A stretch of 64,000 nucleotides of DNA from Pelobates cultripes. Taxonomy: Eukaryota > Chordata > Amphibia > Anura > Pelobatidae. This document shows, in pieces, positions 1 to 10,981 of the stretch. A program made the translations under genes and the position numbers. Below the pieces are notes generated by a model, which saw nothing but the letters and a program-made list of their open reading frames with translations, was not told where the DNA came from and did no database searches. The number at the start of each line of letters is the position of its first letter. Positions within the stretch are counted from its first letter, which is position 1. The stretch lies in NCBI GenBank assembly GCA_933207985.1, contig OW240916.1:299690451-299754450 (forward strand), read 5' to 3'.

Positions 1-778
1 TCAATACAAGGGAATGCTTCAAACTCCCGAACTGGAACCTCGCGAATAGCTGCTAGCAGACAAACAGGAAAAGCACCCAAGCGGCTTACACTCATGGCAA
101 TCAGTCTCTAACAGCATACAGTAAATCCCCCCCAAAGACGAGACAAGGCTCCGTGTTGATGGTCAAGCAGTGGTCTGTTTAATGAGGGCTCCCTGCCCAG
201 TATTTATGCAGGTCTCCCACCTGGTGGACACTCCCCTAGGGGACCAAATGGGAGACTGTGACAAAAGACAGACAAGTAGACAAATAGGACACACAGTCAC
301 AATTTATTCCCACAATGCATCCTGGCTTCCTCTCCTCTGCCTTGGAGATAATTGAGAAGTAATTCAATTATCTCCTAAGACAAAGGCAAATCGCCATTAT
401 GCACGTGGGGATACTAAAACATGAATTACTGTTAAAATACACTATGTAGGACATGTTACATTAAAACCATACATTTAACATATCCCCAGATAGCTCAGGT
501 CTGAGCGCACATTATTAAGCGAATGGCGCTCAGACCACACGAATACAGTGCAATCGCCATGGAGCCAAAGTCTTTCCCATAGTCTTTCATTATACTAATG
601 GGCTCCATGGCATAGCTATCTGGGGTATCACCGCTCAAACAGGGCAAGCACCAAATGACCCGGCTTTCTTGTCTTTGCAGGGGAAAATAAAGCCTTTTAA
701 CATGGGGCCATAATCCAAAGGCAACAGGCGAGCAACCAGGCTTCTCCAATGCAATGTGGCGAGATTGGTCTTGTCACA
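1..778 (-). mobile_element. Solo LTR, cut by the window edge and internally deleted
   Basis: This stretch matches the 3' part of the complete solo LTR at 62425-63600 in the same orientation. Shared landmarks include the segment around the Bsu36I-like CCTAGGGG (about 233-242), the ATAATT-rich segment near 345-375 and the terminal GTCACA at 773-778. Relative to the other copy it lacks about 300 bp of palindrome-rich U3-like sequence near 640-660. The TATA-like motif reads on the minus strand (TATTTATGC at about 200-208 on the plus strand), so I place the element on the minus strand. No internal coding region is attached. The family is probably an LTR retrotransposon; the 5-bp target duplication of the sister copy supports that. 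Confidence 0.7.
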
Positions 779-871
779 CCTGTAGTTGGCTTATCCTCAC
801 CTATCGCATCCTACAACACTACGTCTATGAAAGGATTGGAGTGCTTTATCAATAGGTCGGTTCATTTATAC

Positions 872-1020
872 CAGGGGTGCCTAAAAGGTAAATCCCCAGA
901 TGTTCTAAAACTACAGCTTCCATGATGCTTTGCCATTGTAAAGACATTCTAAAGACATGCAATGAATCATGAGAGTTGTAGTTCTACACCATCTGGGGAG
1001 CTCTCTTTTGGGCACCGCTG
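872..1020. mobile_element. Short hAT-type MITE
   Basis: A 149-bp element starting CAGGGGTGCC and ending GGGCACCGCTG, so its ends are inverted repeats. It is flanked by 8-bp direct repeats ATTTATAC (864-871) and ATTTATAT (1021-1028), 7 of 8 identical. An 8-bp duplication and CAGGGG ends are typical of hAT elements. The interior also folds back (an ACTACAGCTTCC / GTTGTAGT pairing). It has no coding capacity. Confidence 0.75.
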
Positions 1021-1028
1021 ATTTATAT

Positions 1029-2220
1029 CCTTTTACAGGCCGTTTGCTGCAAACTGGCATGCACATAAAGATGATAGTGACAATATAGTATAACTAGATC
1101 AGGTCCTATAAAACATTGGTTTGTTAGGTATACTAATTTATAAAATGCTGGTCTGGGAAATGAATTCCCCCCGGTTTAATTTACATGTATTTGTGAGGTT
1201 TAAAAATAAAACACCTCAATATAAGCTCTGTTCTTTGCACCTGGCAGTCATCTACAGAAGCAGACAGAAACAATGTTTCTATTTCTCCTTCTCATTTGCA
1301 ATTTGTGCCCTGGCTGTGCCTAGACCTTACTGGATTCTAAAGTCATTTTCTACATCTTAAATTTAAAGAAAATCCTGATAAAATGTTAGTAGCTCAAATT
1401 GTGACATTATAGGTGAGTTTGTATAGCTTATTCAACAGTTTAATATCCAGAGAAGTATTCGTTCCTCTTCAAATCTTTTTAAATATTTGTGTCCATAAAA
1501 TGGGTTAAATCGTGTTATCAAACATAGCTTTTTTTTTTGCTACAATAAGAATTGTGTTGTGTTTCCTTCCTTTGCTATCTAAGCTCCGAAGGCCATATTG
1601 ACTAATTGGTACTAAGCCTAAAGGTACCTGCTGGATAGTAATTTTCATGCACCTTAAAACATACCTTAAGGCTTAAAACAGTGTACTTAGCAAACTCTGT
1701 CTCTTTGTTATTTAATAATGTGCTTTAAATGTAATGAACTGTTTCAAGTGAGTATATAAAACTGCCAGGGAAGGGCTGGAAACTTGTGGCCTGGGGGACA
1801 AAAACTATTTAGTGGCATATAGTGCAGTGTTACCAAACCTTCTTTAACATCAGCAGTAGACATAAGTACACAAACAAAATAGATGTGTTGATAGACATTC
1901 AAGTTAATTGAATAGAAAGAATAAAGTGCTAAGCACTTGGGCATGTAGATGTGAAAAGTGGTTAGAGAGCAGTCTGGAACAATTGCCATTTGGACATCAT
2001 TAATCAATAAGGGAAATCTCCCCAACTAGGCAAGCATTTAGTAAAAGAAATTCTGAAGCATTTCCCAGCAAGGGAATGGTATTAATGTATTTAATGCATA
2101 AACCTTGGATATCAAGTAAATGAGTAATAGATTCATATATCTTGTATATCGAGCCAATGAGCAATAAATGCATATACCTTGTCAGCTGCGTACATACCGG
2201 GGTCACAGGGATAGCCACTG
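1029..2220. other. Intergenic AT-rich sequence, no gene seen
   Basis: Short open frames only, none with recognisable motifs. AT-rich unique-looking sequence with small homopolymer runs. I see nothing functional in it. Confidence 0.5.
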
Positions 2221-2314
2221 TGACCGGGCCCGTCACTTCAGGGGGCCCGGCTGCCCTGCGGACCCCTGCGACCAGGTACTAGCAAGGTAGACCGCTGGGG
2301 CCGCATGTTAAGAG

Positions 2315-2355
2315 GTCCATCAGGTGGCCCATGCCGTCAGGGCCACCTGATGGAC
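2315..2355. repeat. Perfect 16-bp hairpin in a dispersed repeat
   Basis: Arms 2315-2330 and 2340-2355 are perfectly complementary around a 9-nt loop. The same hairpin, in opposite orientation, lies at 56138-56176 inside the hAT element there. One arm pair differs between copies as A-T here and G-C there, so pairing is kept. Flanking sequence (about 2240-2540) also matches 55960-56230 in reverse, so both are copies of one repeat. Confidence 0.75.
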
Positions 2356-2556
2356 ATGGATTGTCAGAGGGCCCAGTCAGCGCTGGGGCACTTTAACAGT
2401 GCAACCAGGCCCCCTGCGATTACATCACTACTGGGAGGAAGTGACTGCATGTCACTCCTCCCAGCTAACACACAGATCGCGCAAAAGTAAGCAGGAAGGA
2501 AGAGAGAAGCTGAGCCCCCACTGGACCCCAGGGAAAGTAATAAAAGGTAGGAAGAA

Positions 2557-2892
2557 TTTTGTGTATGTGTGTCTCTGTATGTGTATGTATGTGTGTGTGT
2601 GTGTCTCTGTATGTGTGTCTGTATGTATCTGTGTCTCTGTATGTGTGTGTGTCTGTATGTATGTGTCTGTGTCTCTGTGTGTGTGTCTCTGTATGTGTGT
2701 CTGTATGTATGTGTCTGTGTCTCTATGTGTGTGTGTGTCTCTGTATGTGTGTTTGTATGTATGTCTGTATGTATGTGTCTGTGTCTCTGTATGTGTATAA
2801 CTGTGTTGCTGTATGTGTGTGCCTGTATGTATGTGTCTGTGTCTCTGTGTGTTTGTGTCTCTGTATGTGTGTCTGTATGTGTGTGTCTCTGT

Positions 2893-2924
<32 letters not shown>

Positions 2925-3030
2925 GTCTGTGTGTGTCTGTCTGTGTGTCTATATGTATGTATGTATGCATGTATGTATCTGTTGGGGGGTGTCTGTCTGT
3001 GTGTATGTGTTTGTGTCTACGTATGTGTCG
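2557..3030. repeat. TG-rich microsatellite / minisatellite
   Basis: A run of TGTATGTGTGTCTGTATGTA-type units with variable GTCTCTG interruptions. It is the continuation of the dispersed repeat carrying the hairpin at 2315; the related copy near 55780-55925 has the matching CA-rich array. Long open frames over this array on both strands are low-complexity artefacts of the repeat. Confidence 0.85.
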
Positions 3031-3199
3031 GGGGGCCCACGGATCAGGGGAGAGAGGGGAGGGAAGGGGAGAGAGGCGAGGGGGGATCATGCCAAAGATC
3101 AGTTAATTCAATTTGTATATGATGCCAATGAGCAATATGTACCTCAAAAATGTCAGCCAGTGCCACCTGTGCCCACAATAAAACCTGCCATTTCTCTGC

Positions 3200-3589
3200 C
3201 ACCAGCTCAGCTGTCATCTTTATTTTTGCCTCTCTGTGCTATCTCTCTGTCACAAGGTCTCTGTGTGCCACCTCTCTGTGCCATCTCTCTTCCACCAGCC
3301 TTTCTGTGCCACCTCTCTGCCCCAGCCTCTCTGTGCCATCTCTCTTCCACCAGTCTCTCTGTGCCACCTCTCTGCCCCAGCCTCTCTGTGCATATCTCTG
3401 CCACTATTATCTCTGTGCCACATCTCTGCCCCCAGCCTCTCTGTGCCATCTCTCTGCCATCAGTCTCTCTGTGCCACCTCTCTGCCCCCAGCCTCTCTGT
3501 GCATATCTCTGCCACCATTATCTCTGTGCCACCTCTCTGCCCCCAGCCTCTCTGTGCCATCTCTCTGCCACCAGTCTCTCTGTGCCACC
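3200..3589. repeat. CTCTCTGTGCCA minisatellite, left part
   Basis: Imperfect tandem units of roughly 26-27 bp built from CTCTCTGTGCCA and CTCTCTGCC. The array resumes at 4566, so it was split by the insertion at 3590-4565. Confidence 0.8.
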
Positions 3590-3639
3590 CAGTGGTGTAT
3601 CCCAACCCTTCCACCTGCCCCGCCTCGCCTTCTAAATAC

Positions 3640-4120
3640 ACACACACACATTCACTGACAGATATGCATACACTAGCTAACAGAAACACACACTCGCTAA
3701 CAGACACACACACACACTAACAGACACACTCACTAACAGACACACACACTAAGACACACACTCACTAACAGACACACACACTCACTAACAGACACTTACA
3801 CACTCACTAACAGACACTTACACACTAACAGACACAGACACTTACACACTAACAGACACACACTCACACACTCACACACTCACACACACACACTCACACT
3901 AACAGACACACACACACACACTAACAGACACTTACACACTAACAGACACACACACACTAACAGACAGACACTTACACACTAACAGACACAGATACTTACA
4001 CACTAACAGACACACACTCACACACACTAACAGACACACACTAACATACACACACTCACAGACACACTCACACTCACTAACAGACACACACTAACAGACA
4101 TATACACACACTCACTCAAA
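3640..4120. repeat. ACACACTAACAG tandem array
   Basis: Variable-length units of the ACTAACAGACACACAC type, internal to the hAT-like insert. No coding meaning. Confidence 0.85.
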
Positions 4121-4213
4121 TTAACATATTTATTTATTGATTTAACCACCCCCCCCAGCCTCCTTACCTTTGGGAATGCTGGGGGGGTTCCCTCTCTCCC
4201 TGGGGTCCAGTGG

Positions 4214-4438
4214 CTGCTGGGCGTGCGGGCTGCTGGGCGGGCGGCTGGTGAGGGAGCACTTCCCCTGAGCGGTCTGCTCAGCTCCCTCGCGCGCCGCAGA
4301 GTGAGGCTGGGAGCCGGGTTGATGACGTCATATTCCAGCTCCCAGCCTCACTCTGCGGCGCGCGAGGGAACTGAAGAGACCGCTCAGGGGAAGTGCTACC
4401 TCGCCAGCCGCCCGCCCAGCAGTCCCACACGCCCAGCC
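4214..4438. repeat. Long GC-rich palindrome with ~105-bp arms
   Basis: Left arm (about 4214-4325) and right arm (about 4333-4438) are near-perfect reverse complements around a short centre containing TGACGTCA. The arms are GC-rich, include GCGCGC-type sequence, and stand out from the AT-rich surroundings. It lies inside the hAT-like insert. Confidence 0.8.
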
Positions 4439-4565
4439 GGTCAGTTAGCCGCAAGGCTAACAAGGCATTTGCCCTGGGCATTTGGGGGCGGCTTTTTTTT
4501 GCCGCACCCTGGAAAATGCCGCCCAAGGCAAATGCCTTGTTTGCCTCATGGCTAAAACGTCCCTG

Positions 4566-4890
4566 GTGCCACCTCTCTGCCCCCAGCCTCTCTGTGCCAT
4601 CTCTCTGACACTAGTCTTTCTGCCCCTGCCTCTCAGTTCCACCTCTCTGCCCTCAGCCTCTCTGTGCCATCTCTCTGCCCCATTCTCTCTCTGCCCCCAT
4701 CCTCTCAGTGTTATCTTTCTGCCCCCTGTCTCTCTGTGCCATCTCTCTGACTTATGCATCTCTGTAACATCTCTGTTCCTCCTTCCTTTCTGTGCCATTG
4801 CTCTGCCCTCAGCTTCTCTGTGCCAATGCTCTGCCCCCAGCAGCTGGGTGCCATCACTCTACCCCAAGTAATTATATGCCATTACTCTGC
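4566..4890. repeat. CTCTCTGTGCCA minisatellite, right part
   Basis: Continuation of the array at 3200-3589 after the insertion, becoming more degenerate towards 4890. Confidence 0.75.
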
Positions 4891-6230
4891 CCCAGCAACT
4901 GTCATCTCTGTGCCAAGCATATCTGTGCCATCTGTGTGCTATTCATCTCTGCCCACAGCAAATTGCTCAGGCATCCTGACTGCATCCCCAGCTCTTGCTT
5001 GTTTGAATGTATGTCTCTGTGTGCATGTATAAGCTTGTGTCTGGGACTATATGTGTGTGGAGTAGCTCCTTGCAGTGTGTTGTGTGTATGGGGGGCTGCC
5101 TGTGTCTTTTGTACATTTAATTTATGGCAAATCTATGTTTTATGACTGTGTGTATGATGAATGTCTTCAGGGAAAAGTATTTTTCAAAAGGAATACTCAA
5201 ACATTGAGAGTATATAGACACCTACCTATTGCTTATATACAAATTTGTTTTGTTGCTTTAATATTGACAAAGCAACACACACATTCTATATCACTTACAT
5301 TGGACATCTATCTTATAGATGGCCACAAGGGCATGTTAGTTAAAACTAAACTTTTATTAAGAAATATTATATAAAAACGTCATATAATGCAAACAGTTGT
5401 GTTTTCACATAACATATTTTCTTCTTTTATATTTTTTAATAAAAGTTTTAACTATTAGATCCCTTTGACCTGTTAAAGAAATATGTAATCATTAGGCATT
5501 TCATATTCCTTTTTTAACCTTTAAAGGGTTATACTAAAGGAATTGGTTGATTGCCTCTCTTTTCTCTTACTTTTGTCAACTGTTACTTGCATTGGATAAA
5601 CAAAAATTCAACGATGCCTGACAAACAAAATTATTGTGCAGCCTTTCCTTAATGCTGTTCTGCAATCTGGATCTGGTATTATCTTGCACCCATTGGATGG
5701 TGAACACAACGGCACAACGGTGGTGTATGGTTCTATACCTTTCAAGTCTGCATGGAACCCTCTTAAGCTCAGCTGAAATGTGGCAATTATATATACAAGC
5801 AGTATGCAATGTATGTAATGTGTGTGCCAGCTATATGTGTGAGTGTGACAGGGTGAGGGTGTGTGTGTGGCAGGGTGTCTAGAAAGGTGAGTGTAGCAGG
5901 ATGTGTGGCAGGGCGAGAGGGGTGAGTGTTACAGGATCAGTGTGACAAGGTTGGAGGTGAGTGTGACAGTGAGTGATTGTGACAAGGTGAGGGGTGGTGA
6001 GTTTTATAAGGTTGGGGAATCAGTGACTGTGGCAGGTTGACTGAGGGGTGACAATGCAGAGAGAATTGTTTGTGTGGGAGAAGGGACAATATGTAAGGAG
6101 AGTGTGTTAACACACAGTCTCCCCATACTGTAATTGCCTAAAATAAAATATCTTTTGATCATCCTGCTGGCTCCAAAGGGGGGCCCGATCAGAGCCAGAG
6201 CAGCATCTGGCTTTAATGTAGCGCCCCGTT
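4891..6230. other. Intergenic sequence with a degenerate GTGAGTGTGACA array
   Basis: AT-rich unique-looking sequence to about 5820, then a degenerate minisatellite of GTGAGTGTGACAGG-like units (about 5820-6060). No gene motif seen. About 6170-6285 resembles one end of a hAT-type repeat (ends in CGCCACTG). Confidence 0.45.
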
Positions 6231-6289
6231 GAAGTGGCACCTAGGGCATGTGCCATGCTTGCTATACCTAATGTTCGCCACTGCATGAA

Positions 6290-6660
6290 ATACAATATTT
6301 ACCTTCACCTGGATCATGCCTCTTCAACCCTTCTGAACTTCTCCCAGGCTACTGGACAAGAGGTGGCTGTGCTTATCCTTTCCTCTCACCCCACCACTTG
6401 CCCGCTTGACCCTGTCCTGTCTCATCTTATCAGATCTCTCTCCTCTTAACACACATCGTCAACTGCTCTCTTTCTTCTGGCACTGTCCCTGCTGTCCTTA
6501 AACATGCTACTGTAGTACCCATCGAAAAAAACAATGTCTTGACCCATCCTCCCCATCTAACTATCGTCCTATATCCCTGCTCCCTTTTTCCTCAAAGCTT
6601 CTTGAAAGACTAGTCTTTTCCCATCTGGTCCACTTCCTCAACTGAAGCTCTCTCTTTGAC
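6290..6660 (+). pseudogene. Small L2/jockey-type LINE reverse-transcriptase remnant
   Basis: Read across frames, the segment 6500-6660 encodes the reverse-transcriptase block of the SNYRPISLLP type followed by a KLLERLV-like stretch. That block is shared by L2, CR1 and jockey LINEs. Several frame changes and stops interrupt it, and upstream and downstream parts are missing. It is an old, dead fragment. Clade assignment is tentative. Confidence 0.5.
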
Positions 6661-6667
6661 CCTCTTC

Positions 6668-6940
6668 AGTCCGAGTTCTGCCCCCAGAGCCGCGCTCGCA
6701 TTAAAAACGCCCATTGGAAAGCATTTCTCAATGCTTTCCTATGGACGTTCTGCGTGCTCAATGCGATTTTTGCATTGAGCGTAGCAGAAGCGCCTCTAGC
6801 GGCTGTCAGGAAGACAGACACTAGACACTGGATTAACCCTGCATTGTAAACATAGCAGTTTCTCTGAAAGCCTGGGGGACCTGGCACCCAGACCACTTCA
6901 TTGAGCCGAAGTGGTCTGGGTGACTATAATGGTCCTTTAA
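6668..6940. mobile_element. MITE remnant, AAAGGACCA family
   Basis: The right end contains CAGACCACTTC paired with GAAGTGGTCTG and terminates in a GGTCCTTTAA end. The same family begins at 63665. It is non-coding. Confidence 0.5.
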
Positions 6941-7496
6941 ACTATCCCAAAAAAAAGTAAAAATGTGAGCAGTTCCTTTTTTTATAGTTTTGCTGGCTCT
7001 TTAGAACAGATGAAGATTAACACCATCACATTGATTACCAAGCAAGTGTTTATTTTAAAACAGAATACACAAATGGGCTCCGTCTATGTCTTTGTATTGG
7101 TTCACTCAACACTGATGTAGGCTCTTGACTCTTCACAGTTTTAATCCCAGAACATTGGGATTAATTTACATTTACACTCAACTAGCTTGTGTTATTATTA
7201 GAATTAATACATTGAATCTTTTAACTTTGAGGAAGGTTCTTCTGACATAGGCCTCTATTTAATATTGTTGGATACGCTTATTAAAACATATTTAATATGT
7301 TTGAATTAACTTTTAAAATTAACTAGTATTATGAAAAATATTTTAATGCTGTAATATTTTAATATTTCTTATATAAATCTTTAGATGGACAGACAGACAG
7401 ATAGATATTTTAATGTGTTAAAAATCATTTTTAAAGTTTATCCAAAAATAGTAAATAACTTTGAAAGCTTTGCAGCAATTTTAAATTGTGGACATA

Positions 7497-8394
7497 CCGT
7501 ATATACTCGAGTATAAGCCGAGTTTTTCGGCACATTTTTTGTGCTGAAAAACCCCAACTCGGCTTATACTCGAGTCAGTCTGTATTATGGCAATTTACAT
7601 TGCCATAATACAGACTGGGGGCTGGCAGAGCTGTTACTTACCTCTCCTGCAGCTCCTGTCCGCTCTCTCCTCCTCCGCGCCGGTCCGTGCAGCTCTTCTC
7701 TCAGCTCACACTGTAAGTCTCGCGAGAGCCGCACTATGACCCCGCGGCTCTCGCGAGACTTACACTGGGAGCTGACCGAGGTGCTGACCGGACCGGCGCG
7801 GAGGAGGAGAGAGCTGGCAGGAGCTGCAGGAGAGGTAAGTAACAGCTCTGCCAGCCCCCCTCCTCCCCCCACTGAACTGCCAATGCCACTGGACCACCAG
7901 GGAAGGAGAGCCCCCCTCCCTGCCATGTATCAAGCAGGGAGGGGGGACAAAAATAAATAAATATAATAATAAAATATTAAAAATAATAATAAAATAAAAA
8001 ATAATAATAACAAAATATTAATAAAACAAAAAAATTATTAAAATAATTAAAAAATAATAATAATAAAAATGCCCACCCCCCACCAAGGCTCTGCAACACA
8101 CACAAGCACACACACAAACACACTGCACTCATACACACTGCACTCATACACACACACTGCACTCATACACACACACTGCACTCATACACACACTGCATTC
8201 ATTATATACACACACTGTAAATAAATATTCAATTAATATAATTTTTTTAGGATCTAATTTTATTTAGAAATTTACCAGTAGCTGCATTTCCCACCCTAGT
8301 CTTATACTCGAGTCAATAAGTTTTCCCAGTTTTTTTGGGTAAAATTAGGGGCCTCGGCTTATATGCGGGTCGGCTTATACTCGAGTATATACGG
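7497..8394. mobile_element. TA-flanked MITE with CTCGAGTATAAGCC repeats
   Basis: Ends are inverted repeats (CCGTATATACTCGAGTATAA at the left, mirrored at the right) flanked by TA at 7495-7496 and 8395-8396. The core motif ACTCGAGTATAAGCCGA recurs in both orientations near each end. Inside are a long palindrome (7617-7859), an ATAATAATAAA array (about 7945-8075) and a CACTGCACTCATACACA array (about 8090-8220). No transposase is seen. Tc1/mariner-type by its TA flanks, but the superfamily is not certain. Confidence 0.65.
7617..7859. repeat. Long palindrome with ~113-bp arms inside the MITE
   Basis: Left arm about 7617-7731 and right arm about 7747-7859 are near-perfect inverted copies around a GACCCC centre. 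It contains TCGCGAGA in each arm and is GC-rich against an AT-rich host element. The 139- and 113-residue open frames across it on opposite strands are mirror translations of the same arms, not genes. Confidence 0.8.
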
Positions 8395-9108
8395 TATTTG
8401 GAGGGAAGATTGCGTATTTTATTTAATTTTGTTTCTAAATAGGTTTCTTCTGAAATGACATTTTGCCGAGAAATAATGACTAGATATTGGAGATTTAAAT
8501 TAAAAACATGTTATTTCTGACTATCCGAGGTGAGCAACATTTTAACTATTAACTATTAATAACAAGTAAAACAATATCATATTATAAACAGTGCAAAAGT
8601 GACATTTATTCCACACAGAAAACATCCCTCTGTCATTGTATTGTCACATTTTGCTGAGAAATGTAATTAAAACTTTTATTAGACTAGCAGATTGTCTTAT
8701 TATAGCTAGGAGGACATTTTCTCCTTGTATTGTGCCAACATTGTATTTTATTATGGGTTTCTGTGTCTTACTACTGGAGAATGTAGTAACATTGTATGTT
8801 TTAATTACATTTTTACATTGCAGTTTGACAATGTTTTTGCTGACAGTACATTATTACTCAAATGGGTTAGTTAGATTGTTAAATATGTTTGCATTGTTCA
8901 ATTCTAATAGCTTTTTTTTGTGGTTCAATCTTCGTTTATTTTATATTAGTCATCAATGATTGGTGCAAGACCTGCCATACTTATGATTAAAGCAAGGCAT
9001 AAAAAACACTTCAAAAAGGCTCAAGCAGTATTATATCTAGCAGCATATTCTGCAGCTAAAGTAACAATAAACGTTTTGTGAAATTACCCATGTTCAGTAA
9101 TAACTAGA
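8395..9108. other. AT-rich intergenic sequence, no gene seen
   Basis: Unremarkable AT-rich sequence. A 107-codon frame at 8636-8959 is leucine/phenylalanine-rich because of base composition and has no motif. Confidence 0.45.
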
Positions 9109-9270
9109 GCTGAGCAGACACCTGGATGTTCGGGTCCGGCGGGTTCGGCCGAACTTTGAAAAAAAGTCTGGGTTCGGGCTCGAACTAGACCTCGAACTTG
9201 ACCCCGAACCCCATTGAAGTCAAAGGGGACCCGAGCTTTTGGGCACAAAAATGCCTCTAAAAAAACTCCT
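9109..9270. repeat. GTTCGGG/CCCGAAC dispersed repeat
   Basis: Dense GGGTTCGG and CCGAACCC motifs that can pair with one another (for example near 9137-9155 and 9170-9215). It looks like the end of a dispersed repeat. Class not determined. Confidence 0.45.
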
Positions 9271-9550
9271 GGAAAGGGCTAGAGAGCTGCAAAAGGAAGT
9301 AAAATGGGGATAAGAGTAGGACAAGTGCCCTGCAAACAAATGTGGATAGGGAAATCTCTTAAAATAACATAAAAATTTAAAATACAGCTGAGCCATAAAA
9401 TAGCACTAGATGGAATCTTTGATTTAAGCCTTGGAAGAACATAATTCAAAATCTAAAGCATGGCTGTCAGGAGGATCACCAGAATTATCAATTTGAGAGA
9501 GGGTTGGAGTGCAGAGCATTTTCTTTCATTGTTCAAACTGAGCTCAACTC

Positions 9551-9691
9551 CTGATGCATGGAGAAAAGGCCTTCACAAGCCTCTGCTATTGTGTACATAG
9601 TTTATACTAAGTGACCCATAGGTTGAGGAGGCGGTGACCGTGGCGGTGTAGGTGGAAGCAGCGGCGGAGGAGGATGAGGTATAAAACACTG

Positions 9692-9734
<43 letters not shown>

Positions 9735-10372
9735 TTTTTTAAATTTATTTTTAATTGGGGTAGCCCACAAAATATTGGGACATGTAAAAAAAAGAAACAT
9801 TTGAGGCCTGCGGTGCATTTCTTGCAGTCCTGATGCATGGAGAAAAGGCCTTCACAAGCCTCTGCTATTGTGTACTTAGTTTATACTAAGTGACCCATAG
9901 GTTGAGGAGGCGGTGACCGTGGCGGTGTGGGTGGAAGCAGCATTGGAGGAGGAGGATGTAGCCAACACTGTTTTTTTTTTGTTTGTTTTGTTTTGTTTTT
10001 AATTGGGGTGGCCCCCAAAATTTTGGGACATATAAAAAAAGAAACATTTGCGGCCTGCGGTGCATTTCTTGCAGTCCTTATGCATGGAGAAATGCTCAAC
10101 TCCTGATGCATGGAGAAAGGGCCTTCACCAGCCTCTGCTAATGTGTACATAGTTTATACTAAGTGACCCATAGGTTGAGGAGGCAGTAACCGTGGCGGTG
10201 TAGGTGGAAGCAGCGGTGGAGGAGGAGGTAGCCAACACTGTTTTTTGTATATATATATTTTTTATTTTAATTGTGGTAGCCAACACTGTTTTTTGTTTGT
10301 TTGTTTTGTTTTTAATTGGGGTGGCCCCCAAAATATTGGGACATATAAAAAAAGAAAACTGTTCCGCAGAGC
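9551..10372. repeat. Three tandem copies of a ~275-bp unit
   Basis: Units start at 9551, 9829 and 10101, each with CCTGATGCATGGAGAAA. Each continues with a GAGGCGGTGACCGTGGCGG block (GAGGCAGTAACC in the third copy), a T-rich tract and a GGCCCCCAAAATATTGGGAC-like tail. The T-rich tract differs between copies (an AT dinucleotide run at about 9698-9730, TTTGTTTG runs in the others). No coding motif is apparent. Confidence 0.8.
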
Positions 10373-10981
10373 AACTAACCCATGCATGCTGCATCTGAAA
10401 CTACATTATCGCCTGCTGCTGCTTGCACAGTCTCATGAGGCAGTGAGCGTGAAGGCCGAAGATATGCTGCAGCGCAGACAGGCGAGCAGCAACAGGGTGA
10501 GAATGCCAAAAGCGTGCAAGATGGCCCGCACTTTTCTGCAGCAGCTCTGATATATCTGGGTATACACCGTGGCATCACAAGGGCCACCCAGAACTGGCTC
10601 AATACCCATCAAGCCAAGTTCCTGGAGAAGATCACCCAGCTCGTCATGCTAGAGCACTTTTTCAATGTGCTCCCCAAAGAGAAGGCGACAACGCATTCGT
10701 ATGTTAATCGTTATCATATTTCGATGCCATTAACTGCGCCTAACATTTTGACCAGGGGTAACAGGGAATCAGGGTTCGATTCCATACAGGGACCCTGACA
10801 AACGTCTAGAACACGCAAGAAGGCAGCAGGCGCGCAAATGACCCACTTCCTGACGCGGGAAGGTAGTGACGACAAATAACAATACAGGATTCTTTAGAGG
10901 CCCTATAATTGTAATGAGTCCACTTGAAATCCTTTAACTCTGATCAATTGGAGGGAAGTCTGGTGCAGAGCTACTGACCCG
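10373..10981. repeat. Dispersed repeat related to 11840-12050
   Basis: About 10385-10510 shares long stretches with 11844-12020, including ATCGCCTG, GAAGGCCGAAG and AGACAGGCGAGCAGC blocks. Both are probably pieces of one interspersed element. No intact frame. Confidence 0.5.

Larger units (their letters stand above)
3590..4565. mobile_element. hAT-like element inserted in the minisatellite
   Basis: The insert begins CAGTGGTGTA and ends ACGTCCCTG. It is bounded by 8-bp repeats GTGCCACC at 3582-3589 and 4566-4573. That octamer also recurs in the host minisatellite, so the duplication alone is not proof, but the array clearly continues on the other side. Inside are an ACACACTAACAG-type array (about 3640-4120), a long palindrome (4214-4438) and a second foldback around 4460-4540. 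No transposase is present. Confidence 0.6.

Noticed and set aside
3207..3713. 168-residue minus-strand frame rich in repeated HRETGGREMAQR-like units
   Set aside because: Mirror translation of the minisatellite with a ~26-bp period; not a repeat protein.
2559..3720. Long open frames (up to 383 residues) on both strands
   Set aside because: Translations of TG/CA microsatellite and CTCTGTGCC minisatellite; low complexity, no start context or domain.
3640..4120. CRISPR-like regularly spaced repeats
   Set aside because: Units are contiguous, variable in length and low complexity, without unique spacers, in a eukaryotic context.
7541..7960. 139-residue frame and its 113-residue antisense partner
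   Set aside because: Both are readings of one palindrome; sequence is symmetrical, with no independent coding signal.
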